DNA of 64,000 bases from PCC-6802 sp943367755 (GTDB lineage: Bacteria > Cyanobacteriota > Cyanobacteriia > Pseudanabaenales > Pseudanabaenaceae), in assembly GCA_943367755.1 (NCBI GenBank), contig CALRKB020000001.1:252275-316274 (forward strand), written 5' to 3'. Positions 9,744 through 18,255 of the stretch are shown piece by piece (the stretch's first letter is position 1; every line of letters begins with the position of its first letter). The notes under the pieces were generated by a model. It worked only from the letters and a program-made list of their open reading frames with translations. It was not told the origin of the DNA and made no database searches. The position numbers were made by a program, and so were the translations under genes.

Positions 9744-10745
9744 ATGGAATCGTCTTCTTATCCTTACCTACTAATCCATACTGAAGATGGGGATAAGAAA
9801 TTTTCTCTCATGAACGAGACCTCTTGGACGCTGGGTCGAGGTCCAGATAATGACATTTTTTTTGATGACAAGTGGGCTTCACGCAACCATGCAATTCTGC
9901 AAGTCATGGATTCGGGCAGTTTTTACCTGATCGATCTGGGCAGTCTCAACGGCTCATTTGTAAATGGTCGTCGCGTTAGCATACCGGTAACACTGCAAAG
10001 CGGCGATCGCCTCACACTTGGTCAGACAGAGATGCAGTTAGTCTGTCCCACAGCTAAAACACTGGTGGAGGGTGGAGACGTGCCCGCAAAGCAAAAATCT
10101 ACGGTGATGCTGCACACACGTCGTCTGATCACGGTGCTAGTGATCGATATTCGCAACTATACTGGCCTTACGCGCCAGGTTGAAGAGCAATTACTCTCGC
10201 AGGTAATTGGTAGCTGGTTTGGTAATGCTGGCAACATCATTCGCCACTATGGCAGTTGGGTAGATAAATATATTGGCGATGCTGTAATGGCAGTCTGGAT
10301 ACACAATACGGACAAGAATGTTGGCGGAGTAGCTCCTGCTGAAATGTTGCAAGTGCTGCGCGCTCTTCAGGCTTTGCATACCATGAGCGATGAGCTTAAC
10401 ACCAAATTCACGCTGCCATTTCGCCTCCGCATCGGTGCTGGGGTCAATACTGGCCATGCGATTGTAGGACAAATGGGTGTTGGAGATCGCCCGGAATACA
10501 CTGCTCTAGGCGATACGGTAAATGCCGCCTTTAGACTGGAGTCGGCAACCAAGGAAATCGGTGCGGATATTGCTTTGGGAGAGACTACCTATGCCCAGAT
10601 TCCCTCAGCTGAATTGCTCAAATTTCACAACCACTCTGTTAACCTGAAGGGCTATGACATGCCAACAATGACCTATGCAGGCACGTTTGCAGAACTAGAT
10701 GCTTTTTTAAGCACTCCCACAACCTTACCTGCCAATCTCAGCTAA
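9744..10745 (+). CDS. FHA-domain adenylate cyclase (class III)
   Basis: The 333-residue protein joins an N-terminal FHA phosphothreonine-binding domain (about residues 25-100) to a class III nucleotidyl cyclase domain (about 125-315). The FHA part has LGRGPDNDI, SRNHA and LGSLNGSFVNG. Metal-binding aspartates lie in VIDIRNYT and in KYIGDAVM. The Lys in DKYIGDAVM and the Asp in LGDTVNA match adenine-specific cyclases, so cAMP is the likely product. No membrane segment is present. It is probably activated by binding a phosphorylated partner; several Ser/Thr-kinase-linked FHA proteins occur in the same window. Confidence 0.9.
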   Translation: MESSSYPYLLIHTEDGDKKFSLMNETSWTLGRGPDNDIFFDDKWASRNHAILQVMDSGSFYLIDLGSLNGSFVNGRRVSIPVTLQSGDRLTLGQTEMQLVCPTAKTLVEGGDVPAKQKSTVMLHTRRLITVLVIDIRNYTGLTRQVEEQLLSQVIGSWFGNAGNIIRHYGSWVDKYIGDAVMAVWIHNTDKNVGGVAPAEMLQVLRALQALHTMSDELNTKFTLPFRLRIGAGVNTGHAIVGQMGVGDRPEYTALGDTVNAAFRLESATKEIGADIALGETTYAQIPSAELLKFHNHSVNLKGYDMPTMTYAGTFAELDAFLSTPTTLPANLS

Positions 10746-10843
10746 TACAGTTTGGGCGAAAACGCTGCCTGGTCTTATTAAGATCGCCACCAGGAGGAAA
10801 TCGATCCCGCCAGATTATGCCATCAAGAGAGTAATCTGGACAC

Positions 10844-11461
10844 CTAGACACTCAAACATCTCCGAAACTCAACTACAGCGTCATGCTGGTCGGGTATGTT
10901 AGCGCAGCGTACTAGCAAATCCAGATCTAAGTGGGGTAGAAATTTACTTTTAGGAATAATCTGATATTCGGTAGACCCATCTGGCAAAAAATGCAGGTGA
11001 TAAAGCAATAGCTGACTATCCTGCCAGATCCAAACCTCGGGTATACCTAAACCTTTATAAACCTCTAACTTATCAATGCTCCCGCTGGTTAAATTAATTT
11101 CGATCGCGATGTCAGGAAGTTCTTTAACTACCCCCACGCAATAACATTCGTCTGGCTCTAGTCCTCTTTCTGTTGCCTGCTTGCGGTATGTTTCTGAGCC
11201 AAAGCCATAAATCCTCGTATTGGTTTCTAGGGCATATAGCTCTAATAAGCGGGCAAGTAACGTTTTTAGCGACTCATGCTTGCGAGAGGGCATAAAAAAC
11301 TCTAGAGTTCCCTCCAGATAAGTAAGACGTAACCCTGCATAGTTTTCAAAAGTATCTCTTAAAGTTTCATACTGCTGCCAGCTAACTCCATACAAAGTGA
11401 AGTGCCGATCTTCATCGGCTCCTTGCCCAATTTCTTTGGATGGGACTGTTGCAGTAATCAT
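10844..11461 (-). CDS. Uma2 family endonuclease-like protein (DUF820)
   Basis: Protein of 205 residues with the PD-(D/E)xK nuclease fold of the Uma2/DUF820 family, which is greatly expanded in cyanobacteria. It has the typical YLEGTLEFFMPSRKHE start, the LPDIAIEINLTSG active-site strand and the KLEVYKGLGIPEVWIW helix-strand. Biological substrates are unknown for most members. It starts 12 bases after the stop of the universal stress protein gene on the same strand, so the two are probably co-transcribed. Confidence 0.88.
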   Translation of the reverse strand: MITATVPSKEIGQGADEDRHFTLYGVSWQQYETLRDTFENYAGLRLTYLEGTLEFFMPSRKHESLKTLLARLLELYALETNTRIYGFGSETYRKQATERGLEPDECYCVGVVKELPDIAIEINLTSGSIDKLEVYKGLGIPEVWIWQDSQLLLYHLHFLPDGSTEYQIIPKSKFLPHLDLDLLVRCANIPDQHDAVVEFRRCLSV

Positions 11462-11473
11462 GGCGATCGCACC

Positions 11474-11863
11474 TTAAGGGACAACAAGGACTGGACAAGG
11501 GGATAAGTTAATCACCCTTTGACTGACGCTACCTTCTGGGTGCTCTTCCGCCAAACTCATGCCCCGTGACCCCATCACAATTAGATCGGCACCAACTTCG
11601 TCGGCGACATCACAAATTGTAAAAGCGGGCTTGCCCTGCGCTATTTTCAGTTCGGCATTTATTCCTACTTCCTTCAAGGTTGCCTGCACTTTATTCAACA
11701 AGTCCTTAGCTACCTCAGAGGCAGTGCTAATTTCTTGATCGGGTTCAACTACAGATAGAACTATCAATCGCGCTTGATATTTTTTTACAACCTCAATGAC
11801 CACGTCAGCGGCTTGACGTGCCTCGCGAGTTTGATCGACTGGAAACAAGATCGTATTAAACAT
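11474..11863 (-). CDS. Universal stress protein (UspA family)
   Basis: Small single-domain Usp of 129 residues. It begins with ILFPVDQT and ends with the nucleotide-binding pattern MGSRGMSLAEEHPEGSVSQRVI, then PCPVLVVP. The G-2x-G-9x-G(S/T) ATP-binding motif is only approximate (GSRGMS, then EGSVS). It lies upstream of the Uma2-like gene and diverges from pgk, 80 bases away. Confidence 0.92.
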   Translation of the reverse strand: MFNTILFPVDQTREARQAADVVIEVVKKYQARLIVLSVVEPDQEISTASEVAKDLLNKVQATLKEVGINAELKIAQGKPAFTICDVADEVGADLIVMGSRGMSLAEEHPEGSVSQRVINLSPCPVLVVP

Positions 11864-11943
11864 CTACACTTCGGTAAGATCTAGAACGGCTCTAAAAAAA
11901 CTGCTTACTTAACTTTACTTTAATAAATTGGAGGATTTTCCCA

Positions 11944-13146
11944 GTGCCTAAGCAAACTTTAGCAAATTTAACCTCTTCTGACCTCGCAGGCAAAAAAGTT
12001 TTGGTTAGAGTTGACTTTAACGTCCCTCAAGACGAATCAGGTGCAATTACCGACGATACTCGCATTCGGGCAGCACTACCAACGATTCAATATCTTACTA
12101 ATGCTGGGGCTAAGGTAATCCTCACCAGTCACCTAGGTAGACCCAAGGGCGTGACCGAGAGCCTGCGCCTTAATCCGATCGCGACTCGTCTATCAGAACT
12201 ACTAGGGCAACCCGTGGTTAAGTGCGATGACTGCATTGGCGACGAGGTGGCAGCTAAGGTTAATGGTCTGAGTAATGGTGGTGTGGCACTCTTGGAAAAT
12301 GTGCGCTTCTATCCTGAAGAGGAGAAAAACGATCCAGAATTTGCGCGCAAACTAGCTTCTGTAGCTGATATGTATGTTAACGATGCTTTCGGCACTGCCC
12401 ACCGCGCCCATGCCTCTACTGAAGGCGTTACCAAGTACCTGAGACCCTCTGTAGCTGGTTTCCTTTTAGATAAGGAACTCCAGTACCTTAGCGGCGCGAT
12501 TGATGCACCCAGGCGTCCCCTTGCAGCAATTGTGGGTGGCTCTAAGGTGTCAAGCAAGATTGGCGTAATCGAGGCACTCTTGGGCAAGGTTGACAAGCTC
12601 TTGTTGGGCGGCGGCATGATCTTTACCTTCTATAAAGCTAGAGGCTTGGCAGTTGGTAAGTCATTAGTCGAAGAAGACAAGCTAGATTTGGCGCGATCGC
12701 TAGAAGCCATCGCCAAAGAACGCGGCGTTCAGTTCCTTTTGCCCACCGATGTAGTCATTGCTGATAACTTCAAGCCCGATGCTAACTCGCAAACCGTCAG
12801 CATCAACAATATCCCCGATGGCTGGATGGGTCTAGATATTGGGCCTGATTCGGTCAAGGTGTTTCAGGATGCTTTAGCAGATTGCCAAACCGTAATCTGG
12901 AACGGTCCCATGGGTGTATTTGAGTTTGACAAGTTTGCGGTAGGTACCGAAGCAATCGCCAATACCTTAGCTGGGTTAACTGGCAAGGGTGCGATTACCA
13001 TCATCGGTGGCGGAGACTCAGTCGCAGCGGTAGAGAAAGTTGGCGTTGCCGATCGCATGAGCCACATTTCCACAGGTGGTGGTGCTAGCTTGGAATTGCT
13101 GGAAGGCAAAGTCCTACCTGGTATTGCAGCTTTGAATGATGCTTAG
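11944..13146 (+). CDS. pgk: Phosphoglycerate kinase
   Basis: Converts 1,3-bisphosphoglycerate and ADP to 3-phosphoglycerate and ATP in glycolysis, and runs in reverse in the Calvin cycle. The 400-residue protein has VRVDFNVP near residue 22, SHLGRPKG near 61, LLENVRFYPEE near 115 and the C-terminal GGGDSVAAVEK. The start is GTG, supported by TGGAGG about 9 bases upstream. It is followed by a strong hairpin terminator at 13173-13205. Confidence 0.97.
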   Translation: MPKQTLANLTSSDLAGKKVLVRVDFNVPQDESGAITDDTRIRAALPTIQYLTNAGAKVILTSHLGRPKGVTESLRLNPIATRLSELLGQPVVKCDDCIGDEVAAKVNGLSNGGVALLENVRFYPEEEKNDPEFARKLASVADMYVNDAFGTAHRAHASTEGVTKYLRPSVAGFLLDKELQYLSGAIDAPRRPLAAIVGGSKVSSKIGVIEALLGKVDKLLLGGGMIFTFYKARGLAVGKSLVEEDKLDLARSLEAIAKERGVQFLLPTDVVIADNFKPDANSQTVSINNIPDGWMGLDIGPDSVKVFQDALADCQTVIWNGPMGVFEFDKFAVGTEAIANTLAGLTGKGAITIIGGGDSVAAVEKVGVADRMSHISTGGGASLELLEGKVLPGIAALNDA

Positions 13147-13172
13147 CTTTTGCCTTAATTAATTTTTCTCTA

Positions 13173-13205
13173 AGCCCCCTAAAAAGTTAAGGGGGCTATT
13201 TTTTG
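13173..13205 (+). terminator. Rho-independent terminator of pgk
   Basis: Perfect 8-bp stem AGCCCCCT/AGGGGGCT (13173-13180 with 13190-13197) and a 9-base loop, followed by ATTTTTTG. It lies 27 bases after the pgk stop. Confidence 0.9.
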
Positions 13206-13268
13206 CGGCTATTATTGTACTTTTCGGAATAACCTTAGATTGCATAGTTATTCATTTACAAACAAATT

Positions 13269-13697
13269 GTGGAAGCCAGTCATAAAAAATTACTGATGCA
13301 GATCGCGATCGGTTGTGCGTGGCTAGATGGTCATTTACATCAAAGTGAAATTGATTATTTGACCAAACTCTTAGAGCACTACCATCTTGAGAGCGATCTC
13401 CAATTACGCCAGCTCACAGCCACACCTGTATCGATATCCCAAACTGAGCGATGGATGGCTGAATACCTTGCGGATACAACCGAAACAGAAAGACAAGAGG
13501 CTCTCGCCGCGATCGCCAATTTATTAATTGCAGATAATTCCGTCTCAGAGGCAGAGCATCAACTTCTAGATGATTTTTACGCCATGATGGCTAACATACC
13601 TCCTCATCCAGAGGCTACACCTACGCTGGTAGAAATTACTGGTAAATTTGTCAGGAAATTGATGCAATCTCTCACCAACCTGGTTTCAGGCAATTAA
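13269..13697 (+). CDS. TerB-like (TerB/DUF533-type) helical protein
   Basis: All-helical 142-residue protein with the layout of the tellurite-resistance TerB family. Two repeats of the metal-binding type are visible: AWLDGHLHQSEIDYL near residue 18 and LLIADNSVSEAEHQLL near residue 98, each with the acidic DxxxxxxE pattern. TerB-like proteins bind calcium or similar ions and are linked to membrane stress; tellurite resistance should not be assumed. Start is GTG. The NUDIX gene begins 3 bases after its stop, so the two are co-transcribed. Confidence 0.8.
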   Translation: MEASHKKLLMQIAIGCAWLDGHLHQSEIDYLTKLLEHYHLESDLQLRQLTATPVSISQTERWMAEYLADTTETERQEALAAIANLLIADNSVSEAEHQLLDDFYAMMANIPPHPEATPTLVEITGKFVRKLMQSLTNLVSGN

Positions 13698-13700
13698 TCC

Positions 13701-14156
13701 ATGCAACGTCTTTGGTACTTTGCCCAAAATATCCTGGGCGTTATCTTTCGACATCCAATTACGGGGACGAGTGTCATTCCTCTCCTACCAGATGGACGCA
13801 TTGTGCTGGTCAAAAGGCGTGATAACGGTCGCTGGTCATTACCAGGTGGCATGGTGAACTGGGGGGAAGATATTCCCACAGCTATGCAGCGAGAGCTACT
13901 GGAGGAAACAGGACTGGAATTAGTGAAGATTTCCAGGTTGGTAGGGGTTTACTCATCGCCGGAGCGCGATCCCAGAGTCCACTCCATCTGTATTGCTGTC
14001 GCGGCCCAAGTAACCGGAGAAATGCAGACAGGAGATCCCAATGAAATTACGGATGTACAAGCATTTACATTAACCACACTGCCACTTGGAAACCTCGCCC
14101 ACGATCACGATCACCAATTACAGGACTACTTAGATAATCTCACCACCTTGGCTTAA
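13701..14156 (+). CDS. NUDIX hydrolase
   Basis: Protein of 151 residues with a perfect Nudix box: GGMVNWGEDIPTAMQ followed by RELLEETGLEL, about residues 52-77 (G-x5-E-x7-RE-x2-EE-x-G). Enzymes of this family cleave nucleoside diphosphates linked to other groups; the substrate cannot be told from sequence. It directly follows the TerB-like gene and sits 46 bases before ligA. Confidence 0.92.
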   Translation: MQRLWYFAQNILGVIFRHPITGTSVIPLLPDGRIVLVKRRDNGRWSLPGGMVNWGEDIPTAMQRELLEETGLELVKISRLVGVYSSPERDPRVHSICIAVAAQVTGEMQTGDPNEITDVQAFTLTTLPLGNLAHDHDHQLQDYLDNLTTLA

Positions 14157-14202
14157 AAAATTGATTGGGATGTTTAGAAGGTAATGAAAGGGAACTAGAG
14201 AT

Positions 14203-16272
14203 ATGGAACGAGAAATATCTGCGATCGCAGCATCAACTAAGCAAAGAGTGAGAGATCTGCAAAGACAGCTCCAAGAAGCAAGCTATGCCTATTACGTGCT
14301 AGATGCTCCCATCATGGAAGACAGCGTTTACGATCAGCTATATCGGGAACTCCAGGATCTCGAAATCCAATATCCAGAGTCGATCGCACCCGATAGCCCT
14401 ACACAGCGAGTTGGCGAAAAGCCCGCATCAAAATTTGTCTCAGTCCAGCATAATATCCCACTCTATAGTCTAGAAAATGCATTTAGCAGTGAGGATATGC
14501 AAACATGGCAGGAGCGCTGGCAGAAGGTAGCTCCAAATCCCCAAGAAGTAGAATATGTTTGCGAACTCAAAATTGATGGGTCGGCGATCGCACTCACCTA
14601 TGAACATGGCTTATTGGTACGCGCTGCCACTAGAGGTGATGGCATCACTGGAGAGGAAATTACCCAAAACATCAAGGCGATTCGTTCCATTCCTCTGAGA
14701 CTGCACTTGGAGAATCCACCACCTTTAATCGAGGTTCGGGGTGAGGCATTATTACCTCTTGCCAGTTTTGAGCAAATCAATCAAGAGCGATCGCAGCAGG
14801 AGGAACCTCTATTTGCTAATCCTCGTAATGCCGCAGCTGGGACGCTACGTCAGCTAGATCCGCGTATCGTCGCGAAACGCAAGTTAGACTTCTTTGCGTA
14901 TACTTTGCATATTGTGGATGGGGAAATAGATTCTCTCGATCCATCAGCAAATTCATTGCCAATCTCTCAATGGCAATGCTTAGAATTTCTGCATTCAATA
15001 GGATTTAAAGCTAATCCCAATAAAATGCTATGCCTTTCACTGGAGGAAGTCCAAGCTTTTTATGATCGCTGGTCGACGGAGCGCCACAATCTACCCTATA
15101 TGACCGATGGCATGGTGGTCAAAATCAATGCCCTCTCTCTACAAACAGAACTGGGATTTACGCACAAGTTCCCACGTTGGGCGATCGCTTGGAAATATCC
15201 CGCCGAAGAAGTTCCCACGATCGTAAATGCCGTCACAGTGCAAGTTGGCCGTACGGGAGCGCTCACACCTGTGGCCGAATTAGCCCCTGTTCAACTCGCA
15301 GGTACAACCGTATCCAGAGCCACTTTGCATAATAGCGATCGCATTGCCGAGCTGGATTTGCATATCGGCGATACGGCGATCGTGCGCAAAGCGGGAGAGA
15401 TTATTCCAGAGGTAGTGCGCGTGCTCTCGGATTTGCGGCCTGTCGATGCTGTGCGCTTCCAAATGCCTACCCACTGCCCAGAGTGCAATTCTCCGGTCAT
15501 CAAACCTGACAATGAAGCGGTGACGCGTTGCGTTAATCCCACCTGCCCTGCCATTGTGAGAGGTGCGATCGAACACTGGGTAAGCCGCGATGCTTTGGAT
15601 ATCAATGGGATTGGAGAGAAACTGGTGCGACAGCTTGTCGAAGCACAGCTAGTGCAATCCGTTGCCGATCTATACGATCTCACCTTAGAACAACTACTAA
15701 GCTTGGAGCGCATGGGACAGAAATCGGCTGAGAAAATTTTGGCCGCGATCGCGCAATCACAACAGCGCCCAGGGGCGCGTGTCCTCTATGGTTTAGGTAT
15801 CCGTCATGTCGGTAGTAGTAATGCCCTTCTGATTGCAGAAAATTTCCCTAATCTGCAACAGCTAGCACAGGCTGAACCAGAGGCAATCGCCTCCATCTAT
15901 GGTATCGGCACTGAGATTGCCCAGGCTGTACATCAATGGTTTAGCAATCCAGTAAATCAAGCTCTGCTACAACGTCTTCAGGATAAAGGCTTGCAATTCC
16001 AATCTGCAGCTTCTCCTTCCCAAAAGAGTGCTAATTTATCGCAAGCGGGTAAAACCTTTGTAATTACCGGGACATTACCCACCTTAAAGCGTGACGAGGC
16101 TAAAGATTTGATTCAACAAGCTGGTGGTAAGGTTACTGATTCTGTCAGTAAAAAGACTGATTATGTGGTGGTGGGAGAAGAAGCTGGTTCCAAACTCCAA
16201 AAAGCCCAGTCTCTAGGCATTACTTGCCTATCTGAAGCTGAGCTATTGCAACTGCTGATAGAGGTGCAATAA
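14203..16272 (+). CDS. ligA: NAD-dependent DNA ligase
   Basis: Seals nicks during replication and repair, using NAD+. The 689-residue length is normal. Domains in order: Ia (about residues 10-75, including YYVLDAP), adenylation domain with the active lysine in CELKIDGSAI near residue 122, OB fold, a four-cysteine zinc finger (CPEC...CVNPTC, about 428-450), a helix-hairpin-helix region and a C-terminal BRCT domain (about 610-685). Start is ATG. It converges with the RTX gene, with a hairpin between them. Confidence 0.97.
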   Translation: MEREISAIAASTKQRVRDLQRQLQEASYAYYVLDAPIMEDSVYDQLYRELQDLEIQYPESIAPDSPTQRVGEKPASKFVSVQHNIPLYSLENAFSSEDMQTWQERWQKVAPNPQEVEYVCELKIDGSAIALTYEHGLLVRAATRGDGITGEEITQNIKAIRSIPLRLHLENPPPLIEVRGEALLPLASFEQINQERSQQEEPLFANPRNAAAGTLRQLDPRIVAKRKLDFFAYTLHIVDGEIDSLDPSANSLPISQWQCLEFLHSIGFKANPNKMLCLSLEEVQAFYDRWSTERHNLPYMTDGMVVKINALSLQTELGFTHKFPRWAIAWKYPAEEVPTIVNAVTVQVGRTGALTPVAELAPVQLAGTTVSRATLHNSDRIAELDLHIGDTAIVRKAGEIIPEVVRVLSDLRPVDAVRFQMPTHCPECNSPVIKPDNEAVTRCVNPTCPAIVRGAIEHWVSRDALDINGIGEKLVRQLVEAQLVQSVADLYDLTLEQLLSLERMGQKSAEKILAAIAQSQQRPGARVLYGLGIRHVGSSNALLIAENFPNLQQLAQAEPEAIASIYGIGTEIAQAVHQWFSNPVNQALLQRLQDKGLQFQSAASPSQKSANLSQAGKTFVITGTLPTLKRDEAKDLIQQAGGKVTDSVSKKTDYVVVGEEAGSKLQKAQSLGITCLSEAELLQLLIEVQ

Positions 16273-16314
16273 CTTGGGACAAAAATTTGACTAGAGAAAA
16301 TTGACCGAAAAATA

Positions 16315-16333
16315 GGGCGGGCGTTGCCCGCCC
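16315..16333 (-). terminator. Hairpin terminator between ligA and the RTX gene
   Basis: GGGCGGGC and GCCCGCCC form a perfect 8-bp stem with a 3-base loop. On the minus strand the stem is followed by TATTTTTCGG, so it best serves the leftward RTX gene, whose stop is 57 bases away. On the + strand there is no T-run. Confidence 0.7.
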
Positions 16334-16389
16334 CATAAATATCTTGCCAAGTAGTCAGCTGTCCAATCGCTTTGATGCTTGGTTTTTTC

Positions 16390-17937
16390 CTAGGCAATAA
16401 TCTGAATGGCAAATCCAGATACTCCAGATTGGGGAACAGGGGACAGTTGGACAAATCTGGTATAAGTGGTGCCAGAACCTCCACCATCGCGATCGAAATA
16501 GAGACCGCCACCGGTATTGTCATAGTAGAAAGCAGATGTGCCTATTGGAGCTGTTGAATTGACGCCTTCAACCCCTCCTGAATTAGCAGTGAAGAAGAAA
16601 TTAGCTGGGGCAGTTACACCGGGTGTTTGCCCTGCTACGAGCGAGCCACCAAATGCGGCGGCACTGATCTGGATGAAGTCACCACCTTCATTATTAAAAA
16701 AGTCTGTGATGACATCAACTTCTCCAGTTGTAAAGTTGACAAACCGGAAGAAATCGTCACCCAAACCGCCTGTGAGTGTATCGGAGCCAGTATTGCCAAT
16801 GAGGGTATCGCCCCCATCTACCGATCCACCACGTTGGAAAAATTGTGCATCACCACTACTATCACCACCAATAATGATGTCATTTCCCGCGCCGCCATCC
16901 ATGAAGTCATTACCAGCATTGCCAGCTAGGGTGTCATCATTCACAGTCGATAGTAACTGAATCCCATTTGCTGTTGTTGCGATACCAGCTATTGGAGAGA
17001 ATGAATCGGCAACATTGCTACCTACAAGGTTTTTCCCTTTGATATCTGAGCCTGGCTGTCCATCCCCGACTGTAAATACAGAACCAGCACCATCATTAAC
17101 GGTGTCGTTGGTGGTAATGAAACTGCCATTGATAGCTAACAATTGCGCCCCAGGTGCTAGTAGCTGATCTCTGGTCACACCTACTACTGTAATCGTTTGG
17201 TTGTTGGTATGTTGCCCATCGCTAGCGGTTCCCATAATTGAAATTACCGCTGCACCTGACTCATTAGTAGTGATAGTAACCTTAGCGTTGCGATCCAATT
17301 GGCTAATTGAAATCGTGTCGCCTGTGGTGAAATCGTTAATCACGTCAGACCCGCCAAAGCCACCTCTGGCTCTGACTACTTGCTCTTCCCCAGTTAGTAT
17401 GCTGATATCACCATCGATCGCGCTAAAGAATTGGAACTGGTCGTCACCAGCTTCACCAAACATGTCGTTGTTACCAGTACCACCAATCAATGTGTCGTTA
17501 CCATCTGCACCTAACATGCGATCGTTACCGCGACCAGCGATCAGTACGTCGTTGCCCAGGTCACCATTCATGGTGTTGGCATTGCTAAGGCTACCGTAGA
17601 TCGTGTCATCGCCTTGCCCGCCATATAGGGTGTTACCACCGTTGGTGGAAGCAATTAGTAAGTCTTCGCCTTTGTTGCCGCCCAGGCTGTCGGCACTAAA
17701 GCCAAACTGTGCGCCTAGGAGGGTGTCATTACCTTGGCCGCCAAACAGGCTGTCATTGCCACCTGCGGTTTGAGTAGCGCTATCGGCACGCAGCAGGTCA
17801 TTATCAGCATTACCATTCAGCGTGTCTTGACCGCTGTTACCAATTAAAGTATCGTCACCTCTTCCCCCGCCAGCATTGTCACCTGCCGTGGTAGCTAGAT
17901 AGCTATCGTTAGCATCGGTGCCTATGAAAATTGCCAT
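16390..17937 (-). CDS. RTX-type calcium-binding repeat protein
   Basis: Acidic 515-residue protein with many Gly/Asp-rich nonapeptides of the GGxGxDxL type, in two blocks: about residues 22-165 and about 335-400. Such repeats bind calcium and fold into a beta-roll, usually after secretion by a type I system without an N-terminal signal. The start (MAIFIGTDANDSYLAT) indeed has no signal peptide. Segments between and after the blocks (about 170-330 and 410-515) are non-repetitive and beta-rich. No enzyme domain is recognised and no type I exporter gene is nearby. A surface or extracellular role is inferred. Confidence 0.85.
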   Translation of the reverse strand: MAIFIGTDANDSYLATTAGDNAGGGRGDDTLIGNSGQDTLNGNADNDLLRADSATQTAGGNDSLFGGQGNDTLLGAQFGFSADSLGGNKGEDLLIASTNGGNTLYGGQGDDTIYGSLSNANTMNGDLGNDVLIAGRGNDRMLGADGNDTLIGGTGNNDMFGEAGDDQFQFFSAIDGDISILTGEEQVVRARGGFGGSDVINDFTTGDTISISQLDRNAKVTITTNESGAAVISIMGTASDGQHTNNQTITVVGVTRDQLLAPGAQLLAINGSFITTNDTVNDGAGSVFTVGDGQPGSDIKGKNLVGSNVADSFSPIAGIATTANGIQLLSTVNDDTLAGNAGNDFMDGGAGNDIIIGGDSSGDAQFFQRGGSVDGGDTLIGNTGSDTLTGGLGDDFFRFVNFTTGEVDVITDFFNNEGGDFIQISAAAFGGSLVAGQTPGVTAPANFFFTANSGGVEGVNSTAPIGTSAFYYDNTGGGLYFDRDGGGSGTTYTRFVQLSPVPQSGVSGFAIQIIA

Positions 17938-18255
17938 TTAAATTTTTACTCCTCAAACAAAACTTATTTAATCTCTATGCTTTTAGGATGTTACCCAAAT
18001 TTGAGCCTAAGACTTGCCACATTTCATTAGATCGATAGTAACATCTTCAATCCCAGGGAGTTTTACAGCTTTCTGTAATCGCATTTTCCACGACGGCCAA
18101 CTTGGCTAACACCACTGAGAAGTTCTGCCTATGACATTTCACAAACTGGCACACACCGCAAATTAATCCTGAGGAAAAACTCATACAGTCAGATGATTCA
18201 GGAGATCGAAGTAGCGCTACTTGATTCCAACTTACAAAAAAGACTAAGAGTTTTT
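17938..18255. other. Divergent intergenic region, RTX gene / ketosynthase fusion
   Basis: About 320 bases between divergent genes. It must hold both promoters. Apart from an alternative in-frame ATG at 18193 that would extend the ketosynthase by 21 residues, I see no coding region, repeat or clear hairpin. Confidence 0.4.

Noticed and set aside
16538..16960. Long + strand frames inside the RTX gene
   Set aside because: Gly/Asp-rich repeats create open antisense frames; clear shadows.
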